Below, piece after piece: positions 43,996 through 52,684 of a stretch of 64,000 nucleotides of DNA. Below the pieces are notes generated by a model. That model had not been told where the DNA came from, did no database searches, and saw only the letters and a list, made by a program, of their open reading frames with translations. Position 1 is the stretch's first letter. Every line of letters begins with the position of its first letter. The stretch is from an uncultured Chitinophaga sp. (GTDB lineage Bacteria > Bacteroidota > Bacteroidia > Chitinophagales > Chitinophagaceae): contig NZ_CAMLHC010000003.1 in the NCBI RefSeq assembly GCF_946479755.1, positions 310,001 to 374,000 of the forward strand. The letters are read 5' to 3'. The translations under genes and the position numbers were made by a program.

Positions 43996-44358
43996 GAATC
44001 AACAATTAAATCATTTTATGTTGGTTCTTAACAGGATACAGATAAAGTGAAGATGTCAGGAGCAAATGCCCGACGAGGGTATGGTGTAATTCGTCTGCAA
44101 GATACATTTTTTGTTAAATAAAATGGTAGTCATCTCCCTAAAAAACAATGTTTTCTTTGAAAATCAATTTTGTATAAGCGCTGTTTATTAATAATTTAAT
44201 TTTAAAATTAATAGATATACATTATTTTTTATATTTGTTGTGCAATTTCTGTTATCTTGCGCCCATACTATTGCAGAGTCTCCGCTCGAGATAACTATGG
44301 AATCGTCGCCCCGTTGAAACGCAATAGCTAACCATTTTTTACGAAAAGCCATGATCTG
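43996..44358. other. Intergenic region between divergent flippase and 1286-residue protein genes
   Basis: 363 bp, strongly AT-rich in the middle (44160-44240), with no convincing gene. A TATATTTG box near 44228-44235 matches TAnnTTTG on the plus strand, and a TTTG just inside it precedes a TATCTTGC box by 15 bp; either could serve the large plus-strand gene. Promoters for the flippase operon must also lie here. Confidence 0.4.
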
Positions 44359-47300
44359 GTGAAAAAACGCTACGCATTATTCAGCAAGGCTGTTGTGTGC
44401 CTGCTCTTATTATCCCTTGTGTTACCGGCTACCGCTCAACAGGCGGAGATAATGCTGCCTGCTCAAACTGTCAATAACGTTGCCGGCTACCTGGAGGCGT
44501 TGCCGCAGGGATATAACAGTAACACCGATAAATATCCGCTGATTATCTTTTGTCATGGAGTGGGAGAGTTGCAATACGATGCCAGCAATCCCAACACCCC
44601 GCGCTCTATTTCAGGGGTGGCGAATAATGGCATCCCCCGGTTGATAAGGGACGGAAAGTTTCCGGCTACTTTCGGCGTGAACGGTCAGCGTTTTTCTTTC
44701 ATCGTGATTTCTCCTTTTTTCATCCGGTGGCCTGGCTCAGATGACGTGCATAAACTGCTGGCTTACCTGCAGACAAAATACCGCATCGATCCCAACAGGA
44801 TATACGTGACCGGCTTAAGTATGGGTGGTGGCGTGACCTGGGGCGTGGTATCGGAAAACAGTACCAAAGCCAAACAATATGCGGCGGCAGCTGTGGTCTG
44901 CGGCTCCTATAATGTCAACGACCGCCCGGAGCTGCCTTCGGTGATCGCGGCAAACCATACGCCGGTATGGGCTTTTCACAATAAAATTGATCCGACCGTC
45001 AACCCGCAATTTACCCTCGACTGGGTCAGTAAAATCAACAGCTCCGTGCCCGCGCCGGTACCGCCGGCTAAAATGACCATCTTCGATGCCAGCGGCCACG
45101 ACGCCTGGACAACCGCTTACGACCCCAATTATAAAGACCCGGCCACGGGCCTTAACGTATATGAGTGGATGTTGTCTTACTCGCTCAACATCACGCCCCC
45201 TGCGCCGGCCAACAAACGCATCGTGGTAAAGCCTAACCGCGGCAGCGGCATCTATTATACAGATGCCATGAACCAGTTAAATATCGCTCCGGGTGATACA
45301 CTTTGTATTCCGGCCGGCGACTACGACTATATACAGTTCAGTAAACTGACCGGCACCGCCAGCAAGCCAATCATCATCACCAATTGCGGCGGCCTGGTAC
45401 GGGTAGGCGTCAATAGCACCGCCACGGCAGCATCCTTCGTGCTCTCCACCTGCAGCTACTTTAAACTGGAAGGTAACGGTGATCCCGCCCTGCAGTATGG
45501 TTTCGATATCAACGGCACCAACCAGCGCGGCGAAAAGATGTTCGGCCTTTATCTCGGCGACGGCTCCACCGACTTTGACGTACATCATTTATATATACAT
45601 GACGCCAGCATGTTTGTACAGGCGAAAACGCTGCAAAGCTGCGATCACCCCGAATGGCTGGAAGGGTCTTTCCTGATGAAAGACATCAAAATACATGACC
45701 TGCTTTGCCGTAACTCCACCTGGGAGGGCTTCTATATCGGTAATACCCATTACCTGTATTCCAGTGGCAACTGCCAGAATATGAAATCCCATCACATCCG
45801 GAATCTCGAAGTCTATAACAACGACCTGGAGAACATGGGTAGCGATGGTATCCAGATTTCCATGGCCGACCTGGGGAATAACAAAATTCATAACAACCGG
45901 GTGGTGAATTATGCGGTAGCCCGCAACAGCGCCCATGGATATGGTATCATGAGCGGCGGTGGCAGTACCCTCAATATCTACAACAACCGCATTGACAAAG
46001 GATATAACCCCGCCATCCAGATCTTTGGCTCGGGGATCAACACGGTTTACAACAACGTGATATCCAATATTACTTTTGAAGGGATCAACGCGATTGATAA
46101 AATCGTATTTGAACCGGCTACGGCCTATATCTATAATAACACCGTTTACAATACCGGCGTAAACGGTATTAAGATCTATGCAGACAAAACCACCATCGGG
46201 CACAAGGTGTACAACAACCTCGTGATTGCCAACGGTACGCAGTGGGATTATCCGCAGACAGGCTATTATATTAAAGGCTCCAATCCCATAAAATTTGATT
46301 TCACGAACAACCTGAACTTCAAAACACCTGCCGACGCAGGCATAGGTGATGCGCCTAACGGCAACTTCCGGCTGTTGACCGGCTCCAAAGCGATCAATGC
46401 GGGCCGTGATATGGCGGACCTGGCATTGACCACGGACCTGGAAAATTCCCCCCGGCCGCAAGACGGCAAGTATGATGTGGGAGCCTACGAATTCAGGACC
46501 GGTACCAATAATATTGTTCCCGCTGCGAATGCGGGTAAAGACCTGTTCATTTCCCTGCCGGTGAACGCCGTGCAGCTCGATGGGTCCGCGTCTACCGATG
46601 CAGACGGCACCATCACCGGCTATCGCTGGAAAAAAATCAGCGGCCCCAATGCAGGAACGATCGCCACTCCGGCCCAGGCTATCACCAACGTGACAGGACT
46701 GGCTGCCGGCACCTATATTTTTCAACTCACTGTAACGGATGACAGGGGGATCAGCGCCGCCGACCTGGTGACGGTAACAGTGCTGGCCGCCGCGGCAAAA
46801 CCGCCGGTGATCATCACCACCACCAACATCACCATCACGCTGCCGGTTAACTCCGTGCAGCTGGACGCCAGCAGTTCCTATGATCCGGATGGTATCATCA
46901 CCGGGTACGACTGGAAACAAACCAGCGGGCCGTCTGCCAGCGTGCTGGCCGATAACACATCGAGCAACACTTCCGCCGGTTCGCTGAAGCAGGGCGTATA
47001 TACGTTCCAGTTAACCATTACGAACAACGCCGGCACTAAAGTCACCACGAATGTAACAGTAACGGTGAACGGCACTCCCGGCACCAATCAGCCGCCTGTG
47101 GCCAACGCCGGTACTGACCAGACCATCACGCTGCCGGTCAGCAGTGTAACGCTCGACGGCAGCACTTCCAAAGACCCCGACGGCTCCATCGCCTCCTGGA
47201 AATGGGAGAAGGTGAGCGGCCCTGCCGGTGGTACTATCGCCAGCGCCACTGCAGCTTCCACTAAGGTGACCGGCCTGGTAGCCGGCACCTATGTGTTCCA

Positions 47301-48219
47301 GCTGACAGTGACCGACAACGCCGGTGCAACTGCCACGGCACGTGTAACCGTGACCGTGCTGCCGGCGCCCGGCAACAACCAGCCGCCTGTAGCCAATGCA
47401 GGCACCAACCAGGTGATCACCCTGCCTGCCAGCAGTGTAACACTCGACGGCAGCGCGTCCAAAGATACTGACGGCTCCATCGCCTCCTGGAAATGGGAGA
47501 AGGTGAGCGGGCCTGACGCCGGTAATATCAGCAGCCCTAATACGGCCGCCACTGCGGTCATCAACCTGGCCGCTGGGACCTATGTATTCCAGCTGACAGT
47601 CACCGATAATGAAGGCGCAACTGCCACAGCACGTGTAACCGTGACCGTGCTGCCACCGCCGGGCGTAAACCGTCCGCCGGTAGCCAACGCCGGTCAGAAT
47701 GAAAAAGTAGTATCGCTGGTGATCCTCGACGGCACCGCGTCTTATGATCCGGACGGTACTATCGTCAAATACAGCTGGGAACAGGTAACGGGTCCTGCTG
47801 AGGCGAACATCGCCGGCGCCAGCGCTGCAAAGGCTACTGCCACAGGGCTGATCAAAGGCGTATATACCTTCCGGTTAACGGTGACGGACAACGAAGGATT
47901 GACTTCCGCCGCCATCAAGACTGTGACGGTGGTAGATCCTGATATCCCCGATAATGACACCGGCATCGTAAACCTTTATCCCAACAGGATCGTGGGCAGC
48001 GGCAGCGCGGTACTCAAAATCAAACATAGCGAACTCCAGTCCGGCAGGATCACCATCTATAAGAGCAATGGCATGGCAGTGAAACAATTCACTTTCCAGA
48101 TGAACGCTGTGTTCACGACCGGCATTGACTTCAGTGCGCTGGGCGCCGGTATCTATTTCATCGAAATCAGGGGAATAGGTACGGACTATAAATGGGTGGG
48201 ACGGTTCATGAAACTATAA
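44359..48219 (+). CDS. Secreted esterase / beta-helix / PKD-like repeat protein with T9SS sorting domain
   Basis: 1286 residues with a GTG start; the ATG 8 bp upstream runs into a stop. A signal peptide covers 1-26. An alpha/beta-hydrolase follows at about 38-276: Ser154 in TGLSMGGGVTWG, probable Asp211 and His247 in DASGHDAWTTAYDPNY, with GLNVYEWMLSYS. Residues 285-720 form a right-handed beta-helix rich in VYNN and IYNN turns. Residues 725-1190 hold five PKD/K319-like repeats (PPVANAGTDQTITLPVSSV type), and the last 80 are a type A T9SS sorting domain starting near NLYPNRIVGS. The hydrolase is closely related to the esterase at 27004, and the helix to the lipoprotein at 13670. It is likely a surface protein acting on, and holding, acylated polysaccharide; the substrate is inferred from location. 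Confidence 0.85.
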   Translation: MKKRYALFSKAVVCLLLLSLVLPATAQQAEIMLPAQTVNNVAGYLEALPQGYNSNTDKYPLIIFCHGVGELQYDASNPNTPRSISGVANNGIPRLIRDGKFPATFGVNGQRFSFIVISPFFIRWPGSDDVHKLLAYLQTKYRIDPNRIYVTGLSMGGGVTWGVVSENSTKAKQYAAAAVVCGSYNVNDRPELPSVIAANHTPVWAFHNKIDPTVNPQFTLDWVSKINSSVPAPVPPAKMTIFDASGHDAWTTAYDPNYKDPATGLNVYEWMLSYSLNITPPAPANKRIVVKPNRGSGIYYTDAMNQLNIAPGDTLCIPAGDYDYIQFSKLTGTASKPIIITNCGGLVRVGVNSTATAASFVLSTCSYFKLEGNGDPALQYGFDINGTNQRGEKMFGLYLGDGSTDFDVHHLYIHDASMFVQAKTLQSCDHPEWLEGSFLMKDIKIHDLLCRNSTWEGFYIGNTHYLYSSGNCQNMKSHHIRNLEVYNNDLENMGSDGIQISMADLGNNKIHNNRVVNYAVARNSAHGYGIMSGGGSTLNIYNNRIDKGYNPAIQIFGSGINTVYNNVISNITFEGINAIDKIVFEPATAYIYNNTVYNTGVNGIKIYADKTTIGHKVYNNLVIANGTQWDYPQTGYYIKGSNPIKFDFTNNLNFKTPADAGIGDAPNGNFRLLTGSKAINAGRDMADLALTTDLENSPRPQDGKYDVGAYEFRTGTNNIVPAANAGKDLFISLPVNAVQLDGSASTDADGTITGYRWKKISGPNAGTIATPAQAITNVTGLAAGTYIFQLTVTDDRGISAADLVTVTVLAAAAKPPVIITTTNITITLPVNSVQLDASSSYDPDGIITGYDWKQTSGPSASVLADNTSSNTSAGSLKQGVYTFQLTITNNAGTKVTTNVTVTVNGTPGTNQPPVANAGTDQTITLPVSSVTLDGSTSKDPDGSIASWKWEKVSGPAGGTIASATAASTKVTGLVAGTYVFQLTVTDNAGATATARVTVTVLPAPGNNQPPVANAGTNQVITLPASSVTLDGSASKDTDGSIASWKWEKVSGPDAGNISSPNTAATAVINLAAGTYVFQLTVTDNEGATATARVTVTVLPPPGVNRPPVANAGQNEKVVSLVILDGTASYDPDGTIVKYSWEQVTGPAEANIAGASAAKATATGLIKGVYTFRLTVTDNEGLTSAAIKTVTVVDPDIPDNDTGIVNLYPNRIVGSGSAVLKIKHSELQSGRITIYKSNGMAVKQFTFQMNAVFTTGIDFSALGAGIYFIEIRGIGTDYKWVGRFMKL
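47086..47667 (+). repeat. Two tandem 291-bp repeats within the 1286-residue protein gene
   Basis: Copies start at 47086 and 47377, with a more diverged third at 47668, each 97 codons long. Segments near 47179 and 47470 are identical over about 40 bp at the exact period, and another near-identical stretch (GTAACCGTGACCGTGCTGCC) closes both. This similarity exceeds that to the other PKD-like repeats in the gene and indicates recent duplication or gene conversion. Confidence 0.85.
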
Positions 48220-49419
48220 GCGGGATTCATAAGCATGAATGGCCTCGTATAATGCGGCAGCTGAGTTCTCCCAGGTATGGGTGAGGGCAAAGGCCCTGCG
48301 GGCAGCTGCCTGTTCCGGCCGGTTTCCTGCCAGCGCGGCTTTCAGCTGCAAGAGATAGGAGGTCAGGTCATCGGCCAGGTATACATAATCTTCAAACATC
48401 TTCATGGTAGGGGTACGGGTGGCCACCACCGGTTTGCCCATCGCCAGGTATTCATCTACTTTGAGCGGGTAGTTGCCGATCGTCAGGTCGTTGACTACCT
48501 GCGGATTAATACATACATCGAAGGATTTCACATATGCAGGGAGGTCCGTCATCGGTTTGCCGCCGGTAAAGTGCACGTTGGGCAGTTCGTGTAAGGGCGA
48601 CTTTTTGAAATCTTCATCTTCATGGCCCACCAGCACAAAATTCCAGTCTTTTTGTTCCGATGCAAGGTTGACCAGCAGGGGGATGTCCAGCCTTAAACTG
48701 GTGAGCGCGCCTACATAGCCGATCACCGGCCCTTTCAGGTGGGCAGTATCTGCCGGCACGTCCATAGGGCGGCCGGGATTGAACAGTTCCAGGTTACAGC
48801 CCTGGCCGATGTAATGGCTTTCCGGGTTATATTTTTTCAGCCGTTCGGCGAGGTACAGCGAGTTGGCCACGCCGATATCTGCTTTGGCAATGTGCGCCGG
48901 TTCCAGCTTTTCGCCGTGTTTGCGCCAGTAGTCCACCGCCAGGATATTATCCCGGCTGTAGTAAATATATACGGATGGTTGCAGCAGTTCTTTCAGGTAG
49001 AAGCTCCTGAAAATATCGTTGTCATTAAAAAGGATCACGTCTTTAAAGCCCAGTTGCCGGATGGCCTTGCGGATATTGCGGGCAAAGCGACGGTTGTTGA
49101 TGCGGTTGAAAACCGAAAACAGCGGCGTAGACGGTAACCAGTTGATGGACTCAATAACCGAAGTGGGATAAAGGTTCCACATATTGTCACTGATCTGCAC
49201 CAGCGAAGGCGCTTTTCCATTGATGACCTCCTTATGATGATCAATTTCCTCGCCGGCATGGCGATTGAAGGAGGTACGGCGGTCAATGGGAGCGTTGACA
49301 TACAGCACTCTGTTATGTTTGGAAAACTCAGCAGCAAGGCTTTTGCAGTTACTGCCAATTTTGGTGTACCAGGGTTGGAGGCCCACAATAACAATATCCC
49401 GGTTAGAAACAGACATCAT
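48214..49419 (-). CDS. Glycosyltransferase, GT4/TuaH-like
   Basis: 401 residues with a GT-B fold. It has DIVIVGLQPWYTKIGSNCKSLA near the start, FNDNDIFRSFYLKELL and YYSRDNILAVDYWRKHGEK in the N-terminal half, and GPVIGYVGALTSLRLDIPLL, VLVGHEDEDFK and KVDEYLAMGKPVVATRTP in the C-terminal half. The pattern resembles TuaH-like and related enzymes of cell-surface glycan synthesis. Its last 6 bp overlap the end of the large plus-strand gene, so the two transcription units converge without a spacer. It marks the right edge of the EPS locus as I read it. Confidence 0.85.
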   Translation of the reverse strand: MMSVSNRDIVIVGLQPWYTKIGSNCKSLAAEFSKHNRVLYVNAPIDRRTSFNRHAGEEIDHHKEVINGKAPSLVQISDNMWNLYPTSVIESINWLPSTPLFSVFNRINNRRFARNIRKAIRQLGFKDVILFNDNDIFRSFYLKELLQPSVYIYYSRDNILAVDYWRKHGEKLEPAHIAKADIGVANSLYLAERLKKYNPESHYIGQGCNLELFNPGRPMDVPADTAHLKGPVIGYVGALTSLRLDIPLLVNLASEQKDWNFVLVGHEDEDFKKSPLHELPNVHFTGGKPMTDLPAYVKSFDVCINPQVVNDLTIGNYPLKVDEYLAMGKPVVATRTPTMKMFEDYVYLADDLTSYLLQLKAALAGNRPEQAAARRAFALTHTWENSAAALYEAIHAYESRL

Positions 49420-49571
49420 AACAATACCAGTAGGGTAATAAAAAAGGGAGGTTGTCCAGAGGAGGGATGGGTAAAATCAGATGGAATGCAAAGTAAATAA
49501 AATCTGCCGGTTCATACAAATAAACTTTATCCGGCCCTAAAAGGTTAAATTAAGACTAGAATCATTTACAT

Positions 49572-51086
49572 ATGTCAGAAACAGTTGAAATCAGGAATAT
49601 TACAGCCGCGGATTACCTGGACCTGCGGGAATCCATGGTGTCTGCTTACCCCGATATGGCGGGAAGCTACTGGGGAGAAGCCACCATCCAGCGGTTGATC
49701 AGGTTGTTCCCCGAAGGACAGATAGCCGTTACCGTTAACGGCCGGGTGGTAGGCTGTGCTTTGTCAATCATCGTGGATTACGACAAGTTCGGCGACAACC
49801 ATACCTATGAGCAGATCACCGGTTATTACACTTTTAACACGCATAATCCGAAGGGGGACATCCTCTATGGCATCGAGGTGTTTGTGCATCCCGATTTCCG
49901 GGGACGGCGGCTGGCGCGGCGGCTGTACGACGCCCGCAAAACGCTTTGCGAGCAGCTGAACCTGGAGGGGATTGTAGCCGGGGGCCGTATTCCCAATTAT
50001 GAAAAATATGCTGAAAAGATGTCGCCGAGGGAGTACATCGAGAAGGTGCAGGACAAGGAGATTTACGATCCTACGCTGACCTTCCAGTTTTCCAACGACT
50101 TTACCGTCAAGAAGATATTAAAAAACTACCTGCCTAATGACGAAGCGTCCAAGGGTTTCGCGACGTTGCTGCAGTGGTTCAATATCTATTATGAGAAGGA
50201 CAGCGATACCATCCGGTATAACAAGTCCACCGTAAGGATTGGGCTGGTGCAGTGGCAGATGCGGGACTATGGCGGGTTGGAGGCATTTATGCAGCAGGTG
50301 GAGTTTTTCATTGACGCGGTGAGTGACTACGGGTCTGACTTCGTGGTGTTCCCTGAGTTGTTTAATGCGCCGCTGATGGCGGAGTTTAACCAGCTGGACC
50401 CTGCGGGCGCCATTCGCGGGATGGCCAAGTACACCGAAACCATCCGCGACCGGTTCCTCGAACATGCCGTATCGTATAATGTCAATATCATTTCCGGCAG
50501 TATGCCGATCGTGATAGACGAGGTGCTGCACAATATTTCCTACCTGTGCCGCCGGGACGGTACCTGGGAGCAGTACATCAAGATCCATCCTACGCCGGGG
50601 GAAGTGTATGCCTGGGGGATGAAGGGTGGTTCAGAGATCAAGGTGTTTGATACCGATTGCGGAAAGATTGGTATCCAGATCTGTTATGATGTGGAATTTC
50701 CAGAGCCGTCCAGGATACTCGCCGAGCAGGGAATGCAGATTTTGTTTGTGCCTTTTATGACCGATACGCAGCATGCCTATAACCGGGTGCGGTTCTGTGC
50801 GCAGGCGAGGGCCATCGAAAATGAATGTTATGTGGCGATTGCGGGGTGTGTAGGTAATCTGCCGAAAGTTAATAATATGGACTTGCAGTATGCACAATCC
50901 TGTGTATTTACACCGTCTGATTTTAACTTCCCGGTGACGGGGATCAAGGCGGAGTCAACTCCCAACACCGAGATGGTGGTGGTGGCAGATGTTGACCTGG
51001 TGTTGCTGAAGGAACTGCATGCTTTTGGTAGCGTACAAACGATGAGGGATATACGGCATGATCTGTATAAGGTGGTAAAGAAGTAG
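49572..51086 (+). CDS. GNAT acetyltransferase - carbon-nitrogen hydrolase (nitrilase superfamily) fusion
   Basis: 504 residues. The N-terminal GNAT domain (about 1-190) has GIEVFVHPDFRGRRLARRLYDARK, the acetyl-CoA-binding R-x-x-G/R-x-G/A pattern. The C-terminal nitrilase-type domain (about 220-500) shows the Glu-Lys-Cys triad: Glu near 261 in VVFPELFNAP, Lys near 337 in QYIKIHPTPGE and Cys near 370 in IGIQICYDVEFPE. The fusion is a recognised family in many bacteria but its substrate is unknown to me; an amide hydrolysis coupled to N-acylation is the simple reading. It is predicted cytoplasmic and stands alone after a 150-bp gap from the EPS locus. Confidence 0.9.
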   Translation: MSETVEIRNITAADYLDLRESMVSAYPDMAGSYWGEATIQRLIRLFPEGQIAVTVNGRVVGCALSIIVDYDKFGDNHTYEQITGYYTFNTHNPKGDILYGIEVFVHPDFRGRRLARRLYDARKTLCEQLNLEGIVAGGRIPNYEKYAEKMSPREYIEKVQDKEIYDPTLTFQFSNDFTVKKILKNYLPNDEASKGFATLLQWFNIYYEKDSDTIRYNKSTVRIGLVQWQMRDYGGLEAFMQQVEFFIDAVSDYGSDFVVFPELFNAPLMAEFNQLDPAGAIRGMAKYTETIRDRFLEHAVSYNVNIISGSMPIVIDEVLHNISYLCRRDGTWEQYIKIHPTPGEVYAWGMKGGSEIKVFDTDCGKIGIQICYDVEFPEPSRILAEQGMQILFVPFMTDTQHAYNRVRFCAQARAIENECYVAIAGCVGNLPKVNNMDLQYAQSCVFTPSDFNFPVTGIKAESTPNTEMVVVADVDLVLLKELHAFGSVQTMRDIRHDLYKVVKK

Positions 51087-51089
51087 GGT

Positions 51090-51121
51090 AGCAGCGCCCT
51101 GGTTTTACGGGAGGTGCTGCT
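51090..51121 (+). terminator. Weak hairpin after the GNAT-nitrilase gene
   Basis: AGCAGCGCC (51090-51098) pairs with GGTGCTGCT (51113-51121), one pair being G-T. There is no T-run after it, so terminator function is uncertain. Confidence 0.35.
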
Positions 51122-51330
51122 TCGTGTATCACTTTACCAATAATTTTATAATTAATTGATATGTATGTTGTTGTAGTGATAGTTTGATGTAATGGTTTAT
51201 ACTGATGTCCTATATTTTTACACGCTACCGAAAATAAATGATTAGTTTAGTATCGCCTTTTCTTCAAGCTGTATTATAGTTAATTGATAATAAGTGTTTG
51301 ATAATCAATTTATAAATTAAAGACTGAAAG

Positions 51331-51627
51331 ATGAATAACAAGATTAACCTGGCCCTCCAGATCCTGCCTTCCGTGCCATCTGAGGAGGTATATGCAGTAG
51401 TAGATGAAGCCATTGCCGTGATCCGTGATTCCGGTGTGAAGTACAGGGTATGTCCTTTTGAAACGGTGATGGAAGGTACCTATGACGAGTTGATGGAGGT
51501 GGTCCGTAAGACACAGGAAGTATGCTTTAAAGCGGGTGCATCCCAGCTGCTCGTGTATATAAAAATGCAGATAAAAAAAGACCAGGATGTGACCATAGAA
51601 GAAAAAACGGGGAAGTACGATTCCTGA
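51331..51627 (+). CDS. MTH1187/UPF0045 family thiamine-binding protein
   Basis: 98 residues matching the small ferredoxin-fold family of MTH1187 and YkoF-like proteins: INLALQILPSVPSEEVYAVV at the start, VIRDSGVKYRVCPFETVMEG, TYDELMEVVRKTQEVCF and a final beta strand LLVYIKMQIKKDQ. Family members bind thiamine or its pyrimidine moiety in the cytoplasm. No thiamine transport or synthesis gene and no TPP-riboswitch-like sequence is nearby; the 244 bp upstream are simply AT-rich. A purine-rich GAAAG precedes the ATG. Confidence 0.88.
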   Translation: MNNKINLALQILPSVPSEEVYAVVDEAIAVIRDSGVKYRVCPFETVMEGTYDELMEVVRKTQEVCFKAGASQLLVYIKMQIKKDQDVTIEEKTGKYDS

Positions 51628-51674
51628 TATATTAAATTTCACTATCTTTCTTGACAAACCAAAGGACAGGACTT

Positions 51675-52178
51675 ATGAGGTATGCCGCGACATTGGATGG
51701 CAACTCCAAAATCATTACTAATCTGACCATCATTATCACGTTGATCATCTTGTGCCGGGAGATTACCGATGTTAACCACGAAGCGGTTAAAACCAGCATA
51801 CTGTTGTTTCTGCTGATACCAGCCATCGTGGTAGGGGCCTGTCTGAGCCCCCGGTATTATAAGATATCAACGGAAGGATTAGTGATCAAAAGACCGCTGT
51901 TTCCCATCACCATTCTCTTTGATGACATTGTGCGGCTGCGCAGCATCACAGAAGAGGAGCTGGGCACCAGCAGCCGTATGCTGGGCATCGGCGGTATTTT
52001 CGGGTACCTGGGCACGTACCGGTCGGCCGAAATAGGCAAGTACCAGCGTTGGTGCACCAACCGCGAAAATCTTGTCCTGATAGAATCGCACTCCCGGAAA
52101 TGGGTGATCAGCCCATCCGCCGCAGAAGATTTTGTAAAGACCATGAACGGTATTATCAATACCGCCAACGCCAAATAA
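51675..52178 (+). CDS. Membrane protein with bacterial PH-like domain
   Basis: 167 residues from the ATG at 51675, preceded by AAAGGACAGG; an upstream TTG in frame is less likely. Two membrane helices near residues 17-60 (IIITLIILCREI and SILLFLLIPAIVVGACLS) are followed by a soluble domain starting YYKISTEGLVIKRPLFPITI and ending WVISPSAAEDFVKTMNGII. This is the shape of bacterial PH-domain proteins, in which a C-terminal helix caps a beta sandwich. Function unknown. It follows the thiamine-binding gene by 47 bp. Confidence 0.7.
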   Translation: MRYAATLDGNSKIITNLTIIITLIILCREITDVNHEAVKTSILLFLLIPAIVVGACLSPRYYKISTEGLVIKRPLFPITILFDDIVRLRSITEEELGTSSRMLGIGGIFGYLGTYRSAEIGKYQRWCTNRENLVLIESHSRKWVISPSAAEDFVKTMNGIINTANAK

Positions 52179-52182
52179 ACAG

Positions 52183-52217
52183 CTTGTGGCCGGGAGCACT
52201 GTGCTTCCGGCCACAAG
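52183..52217 (+). terminator. Hairpin terminator after the PH-domain gene
   Basis: CTTGTGGCCGGGAGCA (52183-52198) pairs with 52202-52217 over 16 bp with one G-T pair and a 3-base loop, followed by GTTTATGCTGTTT. It begins 4 bp after the stop codon. Confidence 0.75.
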
Positions 52218-52264
52218 GTTTATGCTGTTTCTCCCCGGAACGGCATGAATTATCACCTTTAAGG

Positions 52265-52684
52265 ATGATCGTCGCCATGATAAAAGCACCTGTAGCCAGA
52301 TACCCCACTTATGAGGCTATTCAGGCGTTGGCCCGGGCATTCAATTACCCCTATGATCAGCACATGCAGGATTGGGAATATGAGGTCGCCAGGTTCGCTG
52401 ATATCGAAAAGTACTTTACCACGTACGAAACCTCCGATGACGATGACATCCGTTTTATCCTCATGGAAATGATCATTGAAACGAGTAATGAGGACCGTTA
52501 TTTCGATTGGAAGGGTCAGGTTTGGCCCAAAGTCTATTCCCTGTTGAAGAAGAATTTTCTGTTACATGCTTACACCGTGTATTACTGGTGCGATTTCGAT
52601 AGTGAAAGAATCGAAGATAGTTTCAGCATCACGCCTGAAATGAGAGGGCTGTGGGAAGAGCAATCGAAAGAAGATTACCCGTAA
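52265..52684 (+). CDS. Unrecognised protein of 139 residues
   Basis: The frame is open further upstream, but the upstream part crosses the terminator hairpin and has no protein-like character, so a start at ATG 52265 or at ATG 52277 (after AAGGATGA) is preferred. The protein is acidic and helical (MQDWEYEVARFADIEKYF, SDDDDIRFILMEMIIETSNE), with many aromatic residues and no signal peptide or membrane segment. I do not recognise a family. The size and composition resemble immunity-type or SMI1-like small acidic proteins, but no toxin gene is nearby and I make no claim. Confidence 0.6.
   Translation: MIVAMIKAPVARYPTYEAIQALARAFNYPYDQHMQDWEYEVARFADIEKYFTTYETSDDDDIRFILMEMIIETSNEDRYFDWKGQVWPKVYSLLKKNFLLHAYTVYYWCDFDSERIEDSFSITPEMRGLWEEQSKEDYP

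Noticed and set aside
47086..47667. CRISPR-like repeat array
   Set aside because: The repeats are 291 bp, in frame and encode protein domains; there are no short repeats with unique spacers.
51087..51330. Possible TPP riboswitch before the thiamine-binding protein gene
   Set aside because: The stretch is AT-rich and shows none of the conserved TPP-aptamer segments; only a weak hairpin and AT-rich imperfect repeats are present.
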